Shown piece by piece: positions 30,753-38,586 of a stretch of 41,336 bases of DNA. Positions within the stretch are counted from its first letter, which is position 1. Each line of letters opens with the position of its first letter. Made by a program: the position numbers and the translations under genes. The DNA is taken from assembly GCA_019245115.1 (NCBI GenBank), contig JAFARZ010000125.1, positions 1 through 41,336 on the forward strand. The letters run 5' to 3'. The stretch comes from Streptosporangiaceae bacterium. GTDB taxonomy: Bacteria > Actinomycetota > Actinomycetes > Streptosporangiales > Streptosporangiaceae. Below the pieces are notes generated by a model, which saw only the letters and a program-made list of their open reading frames with translations, ran no database searches and was not told the DNA's origin.

Positions 30753-31058
30753 TTATCCGGCTATCGTGATCTGCCGCCTGTCGAAGGCGACATAGCCGCT
30801 GTAGTCCTTGCCGACGCGGTCGAAGGAAGCGGGGTAGGGATCCGGGTAGCTCCACGCCGCGTCGTGATGGGTGGAACCATTCACCGAGATGTCGTGGTAC
30901 TGGCAGACGCCCTTCCACGGGCAGGTGTACGGCGTCGGGCTGTCACTGAGCACGCCGGCGCTGATCGAGGCGGGCGGGAAGTAGTAGTTGCCCTCAATGG
31001 AGATCAGGTCCGGCTCCGGAGCCTCTGCCACGACCGTGCCGTCGATGATCGCCTTCAT
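30753..31058 (-). CDS. DUF427 family protein
   Basis: The 101-residue protein matches DUF427: the N-terminal MKAIIDGTVVAEAPEPDLIS, EGNYYFPP, YTCPWKGVCQYHDISV, and the ending YSGYVAFDRRQITIAG. The family is small, cytoplasmic and of unknown function; the CPWKG..YH segment is the strongest conserved part. ATG 31058 is preceded by GAGAGGAA on the minus strand. It lies downstream of the truncated LLM gene on the same strand. Confidence 0.87.
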   Translation of the reverse strand: MKAIIDGTVVAEAPEPDLISIEGNYYFPPASISAGVLSDSPTPYTCPWKGVCQYHDISVNGSTHHDAAWSYPDPYPASFDRVGKDYSGYVAFDRRQITIAG

Positions 31059-31096
31059 GTGCCGTTCCTCTCTGGTGCCCGGGGATATCTATTGCG

Positions 31097-31738
31097 CTAA
31101 CCCCGCGCCGGCCGTATGACTTCCCGGCTCGACGCGAGATCGCGGGCCAGCTGGCGGGCCGGGTCGATGGCGGGATGATGGCCGTTGCCCAGCACGGTGA
31201 GTACCACGTGGTCTGCCCCGGCTCGCCAGTATTCGCTGACCCGGGCCGTGATGGCGCCGGTGCTGCCCCAGGCCACCAGCTGGTCGACGAGCTCGTCGCT
31301 GATGCTGGCGATATCGGCGCCGGTGAATCCCATCCTGGTGAAGCTGGCTCGGTAGCCGCCGACGCCAGCCAGGAAACGCAGCGAGCCACGGGCGGCTTCC
31401 CGGGCCCGGGCGGCGTCCGTGTCCAGGACGACCAGCTGGCTGATGACCAGGGCGGCTCCGGAGCCCAGGATGCTCCGCGCAACGCGGGTGTAGCCGGGCG
31501 TCACCAGCAGCAGGACCGCGCCGGCTGCCCTTTCCCGGGCGACCTCGAGCTTGCGCGGGCCAAGCGCGGCCAGGATCCGCCGGCCGGCTGGCACCGGCGG
31601 CTCACCCTGGTCGAGCTGGTCCAGGTAGTCGTTCAGCGGGCGCAGCGGCCGGGGAACCTGCGGGCCGCCCAGCCCGGCGACAAAGCGGCCCGGCGCGCCG
31701 GATTCCAGGTCAGCGTAGAGCTGGATACGCTGACGACG
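31097..31738 (-). pseudogene. LLM-class F420-dependent oxidoreductase, 5'-truncated
   Basis: The frame reads from an in-frame TAA at 31739-31741 through YADLESGAPGRFVAGLGG, ILAALGPRKLEVARERAAGA, RSILGSGAALVISQ and AVLTVLGNGHHPAI-type segments. It matches the middle and C-terminal parts of TIGR03620-type luciferase-like oxidoreductases. About the first 100 residues, with the first strands of the barrel and part of the F420 site, are missing, and there is no ATG. A GTG at 31594 opens a shorter frame. A MerR-type promoter lies just beyond the break and reads into this remnant. I consider it non-functional as an enzyme. Confidence 0.75.
31709..31734. promoter_or_regulatory. 9-bp dyad downstream of the MerR-type promoter
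   Basis: GTCAGCGTA (31709-31717) and TACGCTGAC (31726-31734) are perfect inverted copies around 8 bases. The dyad lies at the expected transcription start of the leftward promoter at 31736-31766 and overlaps the first codons of the LLM remnant. It may be a second operator or a cut-site scar. Confidence 0.45.
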
Positions 31739-31766
31739 TTAAAACCTGAAGCATGGTTCAGGTCAA
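31736..31766 (-). promoter_or_regulatory. MerR-type promoter/operator reading leftward
   Basis: On the minus strand a -35 TTGACC (31761-31766) and a -10 TAACGT (31736-31741) are separated by 19 bases, the over-long spacing typical of MerR-controlled promoters. Between them lies the dyad ACCTGAA-gcatgg-TTCAGGT (31744-31763), also typical. No merR gene is in the window. It could also overlap the promoter of the divergent dehydratase gene. Confidence 0.6.
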
Positions 31767-31808
31767 GCCCTGGTGCGCGAGGCGGCCGGCATCGCTTATA
31801 CAGGGCAT

Positions 31809-33530
31809 ATGACACCTGATAATGGACGGCTGCGCAGCTCCAGGTGGTTCGCCGCCACCGGCCGCGGCGGGATGACGTACCGGGGCTGGATGCGGAGCCA
31901 GGGGTTCACACCGGAGGTATTCGACGGCCGCCCGGTGATCGGGATCGCGACCACCTGGTCAGAGCTGGCGCCGTGCAACGTGCACCTGCACCGGGTGGCC
32001 GAGTCGGTGAAGCGCGGCGTATGGCAAGCGGGCGGGTTTCCGCTGGAGTTCCCCGCGATGGCATTGGGCGAGACGCTGCTGCGGCCGACCGCCATGCTGT
32101 ACCGCAACCTCCTGGCCATGGAGGCCGAGGAACTGATGCGCGCCAACCCGCTGGATGGCGTCGTGCTGCTGTCTGGGTGCGACAAGACCACACCCGGACT
32201 GCTCATGGCCGCGGCGAGCGTGGACCTGCCCGCGATCATGGTGACCGGCGGCCCGATGCTCAATGGCAAGTACCGCGGCGGCGACCTCGGATCCGGCACC
32301 GCGGTCTGGCGGTTCGAGGAAGACCTGGTGGCGGGCCGGATGACCGCGGCGGAGTGCGCGTTCGCCGAGGGCTGCATGGCCAGGTCGAACGGCCACTGCA
32401 TGACGATGGGCACGGCGTCGACGATGGCGTCGATGGCGGAGGCGCTCGGCATGCAGCTGCCGTACTCGGCGACCTGGCCGGCGGCGGATTCCCGCAGGTA
32501 CGAGACCGCGCAACGGGCTGGGCAGGTGATCGTCGGCCTGGTCGGGAAGGACCTGCGTCCTTCGGCGATCATGACGAGGAAGGCGTTCGAGAACGCGATC
32601 CGGGTCAACGCGGCGATCGGCGGCTCCACCAACGCGGTGATCCACTTGCTGGCCATCGCCGGCCGCCTCGGCGTGGAACTCTCCCTTGACGATTTCGATC
32701 TGCTGGCCAGGGACGTGCCGACGCTGGTGAACCTCCAGCCGTCCGGTAAGTACCTGATGGAGGACTTCTGCTACGCGGGCGGGCTCCCCGCGGTGATGCG
32801 CGAGCTCGGCGGCCTGCTGCACTCCGACGTGGTGACCGTCACGGGCCAGAGCGTCGTCACGAACGTGGCGGACGCCGAGTGCTGGAACCGCGACGTGATC
32901 CGCACCCTGGCCGAGCCGTTCCAGCCGCCCGGCACCGGCACCGCCGTGCTGCGGGGCAGCCTCGCCCCGGACGGCGCCGTGATCAAGCAGTCGGCCGCGT
33001 CGCCGCACCTGCTCACGCACCGGGGCCGCGCGCTCGTGTTCGATTCCCCCGAGGAGTATCACGCCGCGGTCGAGACACTGGACACCGACGAGGACACCGT
33101 CCTCGTCATCCGGTACTGCGGCCCGCGCGGATACCCCGGCATGCCTGAGGTCGCCAACGTGCCGCTGCCGCGGAAGCTGCTGCTGCGCGGCATCCGCGAC
33201 ATGGTGCGGATCTGCGACGGCCGGATGTCCGGCACCGCCTACGGCACGGTCATCCTGCACGTGGCACCCGAGGCCGCGGCGGGCGGCCCGCTCGCGCTCA
33301 TCCAGACCGGTGACTGGATCACCCTGGATGTCCCGGCGCGGGCCCTCAACCTGGAAGTCGCCGAGGAAGAACTAGCCGCCCGCCGCGCGCGATGGCAGCC
33401 GCCACCGCCGCACGCGGCACGCGGATGGACCCGGCTGTACACCGAGCACGTCCAGCAAGCGAGTAGCGGCGCCGACCTGGATTTCCTCACCGGCGCCAGC
33501 GGCCACGAGGTCCCTCGCGACTCCCACTGA
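31809..33530 (+). CDS. IlvD/Edd-family sugar-acid dehydratase
   Basis: The 573-residue protein belongs to the dehydratases that use an Fe-S cluster and Mg. Seen: CNVHLHRVAESVKRGVWQAG, LLSGCDKTTPGLLMA, GCMARSNGHCMTMGTASTM, KAFENAIRVNAAIGGSTNAV and CDGRMSGTAYGTVILH. The GHCMTMGTASTM and PLEFP segments resemble sugar-acid dehydratases (arabonate/xylonate type) more than the branched-chain amino acid enzyme. It would remove water from an aldonic acid to give a 2-keto-3-deoxy acid. The start is ATG 31809. The C-terminal 25 residues are not typical. Other pathway genes are not adjacent. Confidence 0.85.
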   Translation: MTPDNGRLRSSRWFAATGRGGMTYRGWMRSQGFTPEVFDGRPVIGIATTWSELAPCNVHLHRVAESVKRGVWQAGGFPLEFPAMALGETLLRPTAMLYRNLLAMEAEELMRANPLDGVVLLSGCDKTTPGLLMAAASVDLPAIMVTGGPMLNGKYRGGDLGSGTAVWRFEEDLVAGRMTAAECAFAEGCMARSNGHCMTMGTASTMASMAEALGMQLPYSATWPAADSRRYETAQRAGQVIVGLVGKDLRPSAIMTRKAFENAIRVNAAIGGSTNAVIHLLAIAGRLGVELSLDDFDLLARDVPTLVNLQPSGKYLMEDFCYAGGLPAVMRELGGLLHSDVVTVTGQSVVTNVADAECWNRDVIRTLAEPFQPPGTGTAVLRGSLAPDGAVIKQSAASPHLLTHRGRALVFDSPEEYHAAVETLDTDEDTVLVIRYCGPRGYPGMPEVANVPLPRKLLLRGIRDMVRICDGRMSGTAYGTVILHVAPEAAAGGPLALIQTGDWITLDVPARALNLEVAEEELAARRARWQPPPPHAARGWTRLYTEHVQQASSGADLDFLTGASGHEVPRDSH

Positions 33531-33557
33531 CCCCAGTCTGTCTCGCCCCGGGACAGC

Positions 33558-33574
33558 GGCGCCTTCTCGGCGCC
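33558..33574. terminator. Hairpin between dehydratase and sigma-factor genes
   Basis: GGCGCC (33558-33563) and GGCGCC (33569-33574), self-complementary, around TTCTC, flanked by CCCGGG (33548-33553) and CCCGGG (33585-33590). It lies between two convergent genes and may terminate both; the outer arm lies in the sigma-factor 3' end. Confidence 0.5.
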
Positions 33575-33577
33575 TTC

Positions 33578-34591
33578 TCACCGGCCCGGGAGTGATCGCG
33601 GCAGGCCGAACCATGGGAGGACGCTGTTCTCGAAGCGGGTCATGGCGCAGATCCGGTCGCCGGCGAGGGTGAGCACGTAGATGCCGGTCCCGTGGCGGAT
33701 GCCGGCCGGGGTGCGCAGGTAGGCTCCGAACGCCGGCTGGCCATTGGCTCGCGTCGGCACGAGGTCGAACCGCCGATCCGCTCCGAACAGACTGGCGCAG
33801 AAGCGGGCCGCGACATCCCTGCCCTCGTATTCGAACGGTATCGGCGGCATCGAGACGAAGACGTCGTCGGTCAGCAGGGCGACCAGAGCGCCGATATCGG
33901 CGGACTCCCACGCACTGGTGAACTTCGCCACGATCGCGTCCTCGGCTGGTGAGCCGGAAGCAGGAGCCGGTTCGCGGTCGCCGGCCGGCTGGCGCCGGTG
34001 CATGCTGGCGCGCGCCCGGTTGAGTGCGCCGTTGACCGATTCGACGGTCGAGTCCAGCATGCCCGCCACCTCGCTGGCGTGGAAGCCGAGGACATCGCGC
34101 AGGACGAGGACGGCGAGCTGGCGAGGCGGCAGGACCTGAAGGGCGGTCACGAAGGCCAGGGAGATGGCTTCGGCCTGTTCGTAGCGTGCCTCCGGGCCGG
34201 GGGGCATGCCGATCGCGCCTTCGAGCAGGGTGCCGGGAAATGGCTCGAGCCACACGACCTCGCTGAGCCGGGTCGGCTCAGGCGGTTCAACGCCGGGGAT
34301 GTTCCACTCCCTGGCGGGTCGCCGGCTGGCCGAGCGACGGGCGTTGAGGCACCGGTTGGTGGCGATCCGGTAGAGCCAGGTGCGGAGCGAGGAGCGCCCC
34401 TCGAACCCCGCGAGGCCTTGCCAGGCGGCCAGCAGCGTGTCCTGCAGGATGTCCTCGGCGTCCTGCAAGGATCCGAGCATCCGGTAACAATGCACCTGCA
34501 GCTCCCGGCGATACGGCTCGGTCAGCTCACGGAACGCGTCGCCGTCCCCAGCCCGCGCCCTAGATATAAGGTCTGCTGCCACCAGCTCCAC
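33578..34591 (-). CDS. ECF sigma factor with SnoaL-like tail (SigG/TIGR02960 type)
   Basis: The 337-residue protein has sigma region 2 (YRRELQVHCYRMLGSLQDAEDILQ and TLLAAWQGLAGFEGRSSLRT), a linker with IPGVEPPEPTRL, sigma region 4 (LPPRQLAVLVLRDVLGFHASEVAGML, STVESVNGALNRARASM) and a C-terminal SnoaL-like domain (FTSAWESADIGALVALLTDD to LPWFGLP). This is the layout of SigG/SigX5-like ECF factors, in which the C-terminal domain replaces a separate anti-sigma factor. The start is GTG 34591, with AGGGGAGAGG upstream. Its targets are unknown. Confidence 0.9.
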   Translation of the reverse strand: MELVAADLISRARAGDGDAFRELTEPYRRELQVHCYRMLGSLQDAEDILQDTLLAAWQGLAGFEGRSSLRTWLYRIATNRCLNARRSASRRPAREWNIPGVEPPEPTRLSEVVWLEPFPGTLLEGAIGMPPGPEARYEQAEAISLAFVTALQVLPPRQLAVLVLRDVLGFHASEVAGMLDSTVESVNGALNRARASMHRRQPAGDREPAPASGSPAEDAIVAKFTSAWESADIGALVALLTDDVFVSMPPIPFEYEGRDVAARFCASLFGADRRFDLVPTRANGQPAFGAYLRTPAGIRHGTGIYVLTLAGDRICAMTRFENSVLPWFGLPRSLPGR

Positions 34592-34690
34592 CTTGTCACC
34601 TCTCCCCTGCCTTTGCTTCCACCGGTATGGACACCGGACCGACGGCGAACTAGGCGGTCGTGGAGATCACTGGATGCGTCGCTGGAGGTA

Positions 34691-34960
34691 TCAGGAGAAG
34701 TAGCCGCGGTATTTCTGCTGAAGATCCGGGCGACGCCAGTCACGTCCGCTGATCACGCCACGGCATTGTCCAGTGCCGCACTGACACCGCATCGATCCCT
34801 CGTAATCATCGAACAGGGCGTAGTCGGTGGTCAGCTCCTCCCCCGGCTGGATATCGCGCATGGCGACCAGGACGACGTTTCCGGCAAAACCAACGTTCGG
34901 ATCGCAGGAGTGATTGAGGAACAGCATCACGGACTCATAATCGAAGTCGCGGCTTCGCAC
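34691..34960 (-). pseudogene. SET-domain protein, 5'-truncated remnant
   Basis: The frame holds the C-terminal half of a SET domain: LFLNHSCDPNVGFAGN, RDIQPGEELTTDYALFDD, then the post-SET Cys cluster CQCGTGQCRGVISG and DWRRPDLQQKYRGYFS. SET proteins transfer methyl groups to lysines; bacterial members are uncharacterised. About 60-80 N-terminal residues of the fold are missing. Upstream of GTG 34960 the frame has ten more codons and a TAG. A large palindrome lies just beyond. The C-terminus also ends slightly early. The motif core is intact, but it probably cannot fold. Confidence 0.7.
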
Positions 34961-35203
34961 CGCCGCCGGATTGCCCTGAATGTCCCGCTATTCTCAAACG
35001 GGATGCGGATTAACACGGAACATCCGTGCTAGGCGGAAGCCTAGTGTGCGAATACAGCGCACGATGTTCCGTCCAGCACCAAATTTCCGCGTTATATGGG
35101 GCGTTGCAAGAGCAAAAGCCTGGGCCGGGCCGCGCCCGAGGCGATGGCACCCGCAGCACGCTGAAGACCCTGGATCTTCAAACTCTGTAGCATTCTTTGA
35201 TCG
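34961..35203. other. Non-coding stretch with a large palindrome
   Basis: No gene is visible between the SET remnant and livF. The only structure I see is the 58-bp imperfect palindrome at 35015-35072. The stretch is less GC-rich than its surroundings around 35010-35110, which suggests foreign or decayed DNA. Confidence 0.6.
35015..35072. repeat. 58-bp nested palindrome
   Basis: Outer arms ACGGAACATCCGTGC (35015-35029) and GCACGATGTTCCGT (35059-35072) match over 14 bases with one bulged C. Inside is a second perfect hairpin, CTAGGC-GGAA-GCCTAG (35029-35044). It could be a mobile-element relic, an attachment or resolution site, or a terminator. It marks the point where the SET gene loses its 5' end. 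Confidence 0.75.
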
Positions 35204-35962
35204 CTAGCCGGCAACGGAGCGGCCGCCGAGAAAGGATTCGGTGAAGGCCGGGTCGGCGGCGAGCTCGGCGGGGGTGCCCTGCATCAGGACCTGGCCGCCG
35301 CCGAGCACGTAGGTGTGGTCGGAGATGGCCAGGACAGCGCGAGCGCGCTGCTCGACGATCAGCACCGCGGCGCCATCGGCGGCCAAGGCCCGGACGTGCT
35401 CGGTGAGGAGTTCGGACGCGATTCTGGGCGCCAGGTTGGCGGTGGGCTCATCCAGCATGAACACCGCGGGTCCGAGCATCAGCACCCGGCCCATGGCCAG
35501 CATCTTGCGCTCACCGCCGGACAGCCGCCCGGCCCGCCGGGTCAGCATCTGGCGGAGGCGGGGGAACACCGTGAGCACCCGGTCGACCCGGTCCCCCACC
35601 TGCCGGCCGGGCAGCAGGTAGCCGCCCATCTCCAGGTTCTCCCGGACGGTGAGCGGCACGAAGACGTCATCAACCTGCGGCACGTAGCCGATGCCGGCGC
35701 GAGCCACCTCTTCCGAGGGCAGGCCGGTGATGTCCCGCTCCCCCAGGCGCACCTTGCCCGACGACATCTGGATCAGGCCCGTCAGCGCCTTGAGCAGGGT
35801 GGACTTCCCGGAGCCGTTCGGCCCGACGATGGAGGCGACCTCGCCCGGCCGGGCCCGCACCGATATCCGGTGGATGATGTCACCGGCGCCATAACCAGCA
35901 GACACATCCTCAGCACTCAGCGTCCTTGGCGCGCCTCCGGCACGACCGGGTTCACCCGACAA
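35204..35962 (-). CDS. livF: Branched-chain-type ABC importer ATPase (LivF-like)
   Basis: The 252-residue ATPase has Walker A GPNGSGKST, the Q-loop GYVPQVDDVF, signature LSGGERKMLA, Walker B VFMLDEPTANLAP and LIVEQRARAVL at the H-loop position, where LivF proteins have Gln rather than His. I take TTG 35962 as start, with GGAGG six bases upstream; it overlaps the end of the fusion gene. It would pair with the LivG domain of the fusion protein. It is the last gene of the operon that starts with the FAH gene. Confidence 0.88.
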   Translation of the reverse strand: MSGEPGRAGGAPRTLSAEDVSAGYGAGDIIHRISVRARPGEVASIVGPNGSGKSTLLKALTGLIQMSSGKVRLGERDITGLPSEEVARAGIGYVPQVDDVFVPLTVRENLEMGGYLLPGRQVGDRVDRVLTVFPRLRQMLTRRAGRLSGGERKMLAMGRVLMLGPAVFMLDEPTANLAPRIASELLTEHVRALAADGAAVLIVEQRARAVLAISDHTYVLGGGQVLMQGTPAELAADPAFTESFLGGRSVAG

Positions 35963-37712
35963 GGTAGGCCTCCACGACCTCGGCGCGGGCACGCAGCTCA
36001 GCCATCGTTCCCTCCGCGAGCACACGCCCTTCCGCCATCACTATCACCGGGTCGCAGAACTCGTCCATAATCGCCAGCTCGTGTTCCACCATCAGGATCG
36101 TCATGCCCTCGGCGCACAGCCCGAGCAACCGCTCGCCGATCTGGTGGGCGAGATGCGGATGCACCCCGGCCAGCGGCTCGTCCAGCAGCAGGACCCGCGG
36201 TTCGGCCATCAGCGCCCGCATGATCTCCACCAGCCGGCGCTGTCCGCCGCTGAGATCGCCGGCATAGGTGTCGGCGTAGGCCGCCAACCCGAACTGCTCC
36301 AGGAGCTTCCAGGCCCGCTCGGCCGCCGCCGTCTCGTCGCCCCGCCAGTAACGCCGGCCGAGCAGCGCCCCGCGCAGCGAGTCGCCGCGGTTCCGCGGCA
36401 CCGCGCTGAGCAGGTTCTCCATCACGGTCAGCCGCTTGAACTCGCTGGCCAGCTGGAACGTGCGGACCAGCCCGAGCCGGGCCCGGCGGAACGCCGGAAG
36501 CCCGGTGACGTCACCGCCCAGGTACCCTATCTGGCCCGAGGTGACCGGCAGTGTCCCGGCGAGCATAGCCAGCAGGGTGGACTTGCCGGCCCCGTTGGGC
36601 CCGATCAGCCCGGTGAGCGTGCCGCGGCGCACCTCGATGGACACGTCCTCCACCGCGCGCACGCTGCCGAAATCCCGGCTCACCCCGGCCGCGCGCAGCA
36701 CTACCTCTGCCTGCGCGGTGGGTACCAGAGGTGCGACCACAGAACGTTCGGTTATATCGATCCGGGGAGCGGCGAGGCGGCGGCGTTCGGGCAGCACCCC
36801 CTGCGGCCGGAGCCAGAGGAACACCACGATCAGCAAGCCGATGGCGACCCATTGCAGATCGTCGACGAGGCCGGGCGGCCCGTGGATATACCGGGTGGCC
36901 TCCTCGAAGCCCACCGGCACCAGGATCGCGCCGAGCACGGCGCCGCGGTGATTGCCGGCCCCGCCAATGATCACGGCCGCGAACAGCACGATGGTTTCCG
37001 CGTACCCCCAGGCGGACGGCGCCCACAGGTTGATGAACCCGACCAGGATCGCGCCGCTCAGCCCGGCCAGCGCGCCGCCGAGCACCAGCACGGCGGCGCG
37101 CATCGACAGCAGGTTCTTGCCGAGCGAATCGGCCACGAGGTCGTTGTCCCGCATCGCTCGCAGCGACCGGCCGTAGGGCGACTCGGTCACCCGGCGGACC
37201 AGCAGGAACGCGGCGGCGGCCAGGACCAGGGTCACCACGGTGTAATCCCACTGGTACCCCTGCGACTGCGGGTTGTACTCGCCCTGGAGCGGCGCTGGTA
37301 CCAGGGACAAGCCGGCCGCGCCGTTGAGGAAGGGCCGGTAGTTCGTCACCAGGAGGTTGGCCATGACCGCGGTGATGAGCAGCCCGACGGCCGCGAAATC
37401 GCCGCGCAGCCTGCGGCCGACCAGGAACGTGAACGGCAGCGCGACCAGGCCGCCGGCGATCGCCGCGCCGATCCACGGGACGGGAAACGGCAGGTTCCAG
37501 CCGCCGATGTAGGACTGGAATCCGCCGTTGGCCGACTGCCTGGGCAGCGACAGGATCGCGGCGGTGTACGCCCCGGCCGCCTGGAAGATGATGAACCCGA
37601 AGTTCGTCACGCCGGCCACGCCGAACTGCTGGCTGAGCCCGAGGCAGGCGATGATGTCCACGCCCGCGTAGATCAGCAGGTTGATGATGTAGAAGACCTG
37701 TGCTGACGACAT
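35952..37712 (-). CDS. LivM-LivG fusion: ABC permease joined to ATPase
   Basis: The 586-residue protein joins a LivM-type permease (residues 1-310, about eight membrane segments, with VTNFGFIIFQAAGAYTAAIL and GRSLRAMRDNDLVADSLG) to a LivG-type ATPase (about 335-586, Walker A GPNGAGKST, signature LSGGQRRLVEI, Walker B VLLLDEPLAGV, H-loop MVEHEL). Separate livM and livG genes are the norm, although such fusions are known in actinobacteria. ATG 37712 directly abuts the livH stop (TAA-ATG). With LivH and LivF it would form the importer for an amino acid, aromatic or other small acid. Confidence 0.9.
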   Translation of the reverse strand: MSSAQVFYIINLLIYAGVDIIACLGLSQQFGVAGVTNFGFIIFQAAGAYTAAILSLPRQSANGGFQSYIGGWNLPFPVPWIGAAIAGGLVALPFTFLVGRRLRGDFAAVGLLITAVMANLLVTNYRPFLNGAAGLSLVPAPLQGEYNPQSQGYQWDYTVVTLVLAAAAFLLVRRVTESPYGRSLRAMRDNDLVADSLGKNLLSMRAAVLVLGGALAGLSGAILVGFINLWAPSAWGYAETIVLFAAVIIGGAGNHRGAVLGAILVPVGFEEATRYIHGPPGLVDDLQWVAIGLLIVVFLWLRPQGVLPERRRLAAPRIDITERSVVAPLVPTAQAEVVLRAAGVSRDFGSVRAVEDVSIEVRRGTLTGLIGPNGAGKSTLLAMLAGTLPVTSGQIGYLGGDVTGLPAFRRARLGLVRTFQLASEFKRLTVMENLLSAVPRNRGDSLRGALLGRRYWRGDETAAAERAWKLLEQFGLAAYADTYAGDLSGGQRRLVEIMRALMAEPRVLLLDEPLAGVHPHLAHQIGERLLGLCAEGMTILMVEHELAIMDEFCDPVIVMAEGRVLAEGTMAELRARAEVVEAYLVG

Positions 37713-38579
37713 TTACGCTCTAGCTCCCAGCAAGCCGGCCGGGCGTACCGCGAGCATCGCCAGCAGCACGACGAACGCGACGACGTCCTTGTACGACGGG
37801 GTGATATAGGCGGCGCTGATCTCGGTGGCCAGCCCGATGATCACGGCGCCGGCCATCGCGCCGTACGCCTGGCCGGGGCCGCCAAGGAACACCGCGGCCA
37901 GGATCACCACCAGGAACAGGTCCGCGCTGGTGGCGCCGAAGCTCCCGTCGTTGATCGCGAACACCGTGCCGGCGATCCCGCACAGCGCCCCGGAGAGCGC
38001 CCAGGTGGCGGTCACCACCCGGTCCGTCCTGATCCCGCAGTTGCGGGCCAGGTTCCGGTTGGCCGCCGTCGCACGCATGGCCTTGCCGAGCTTGGTGTAC
38101 CGGAGCAGTACGTGCACGGCGGCGCACAGGACCACAGAGAGCCCGATGATCACGAACTGGACCGCGGTGAGCTCCAGGCCGTCCGCCTTGACGGTCGGCC
38201 CCTGGCTCATCGTGTACGACACGTTCGTGCCGCCGACGATCGCCTGGAGGCCGAACTCGATGATCAGGGTCATGCCCAGCGAGACGATCACCAGCGTGAT
38301 GGGAGCGCTGCCGCGACGCCGGAACGGCGTGTAGATGCCCTGGTTCAGGGCCACCGAGGCGACCGCGCCGGCCGCGGCGGCGGCCAGCAAGCCGAGCCAG
38401 ACGCTGGCCCCGGCCTGGTTGACTTCATAGGCCACGTACGCGCCGGCGATCATCACCGCCCCGTAGGCGAGGTTCAGCACGTCGGTCACGGCGAACTGCA
38501 TGGTGAACCCGACCGCCGCGATGGCGAGCACCGCCGCCGTCACCAGGCCGAAGCCGAAGGACGCCAGGAAAAGGCTCAC
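37713..38579 (-). CDS. livH: Branched-chain-type ABC importer permease (LivH-like)
   Basis: The 288-residue membrane protein has about eight segments. It has the LivH-type start FGFGLVTAAVLAIAAVGFTM and VLNLAYGAVMIAGAYVAY, SLGMTLIIEFGLQAIVG, and the coupling loop YTKLGKAMRATAANRNLARN. It forms the membrane core with the LivM half of the fusion. The start is GTG 38579, seven bases after the binding-protein stop, so the genes are cotranscribed. Confidence 0.92.
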   Translation of the reverse strand: MSLFLASFGFGLVTAAVLAIAAVGFTMQFAVTDVLNLAYGAVMIAGAYVAYEVNQAGASVWLGLLAAAAAGAVASVALNQGIYTPFRRRGSAPITLVIVSLGMTLIIEFGLQAIVGGTNVSYTMSQGPTVKADGLELTAVQFVIIGLSVVLCAAVHVLLRYTKLGKAMRATAANRNLARNCGIRTDRVVTATWALSGALCGIAGTVFAINDGSFGATSADLFLVVILAAVFLGGPGQAYGAMAGAVIIGLATEISAAYITPSYKDVVAFVVLLAMLAVRPAGLLGARA

Positions 38580-38586
38580 CCCTGGC

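Noticed and set aside
31809..33530. Calling the dehydratase gene ilvD (branched-chain amino acid synthesis)
   Set aside because: The GHCMTMGTASTM region and the N-terminal segment resemble sugar-acid dehydratases more, and no other ilv gene is nearby; the symbol was left empty.
36081..37706. 541-codon frame antisense to the LivM-LivG fusion
   Set aside because: Composition-driven shadow of a gene with all ABC motifs; the translation is low-complexity and His/Arg/Gln-rich.
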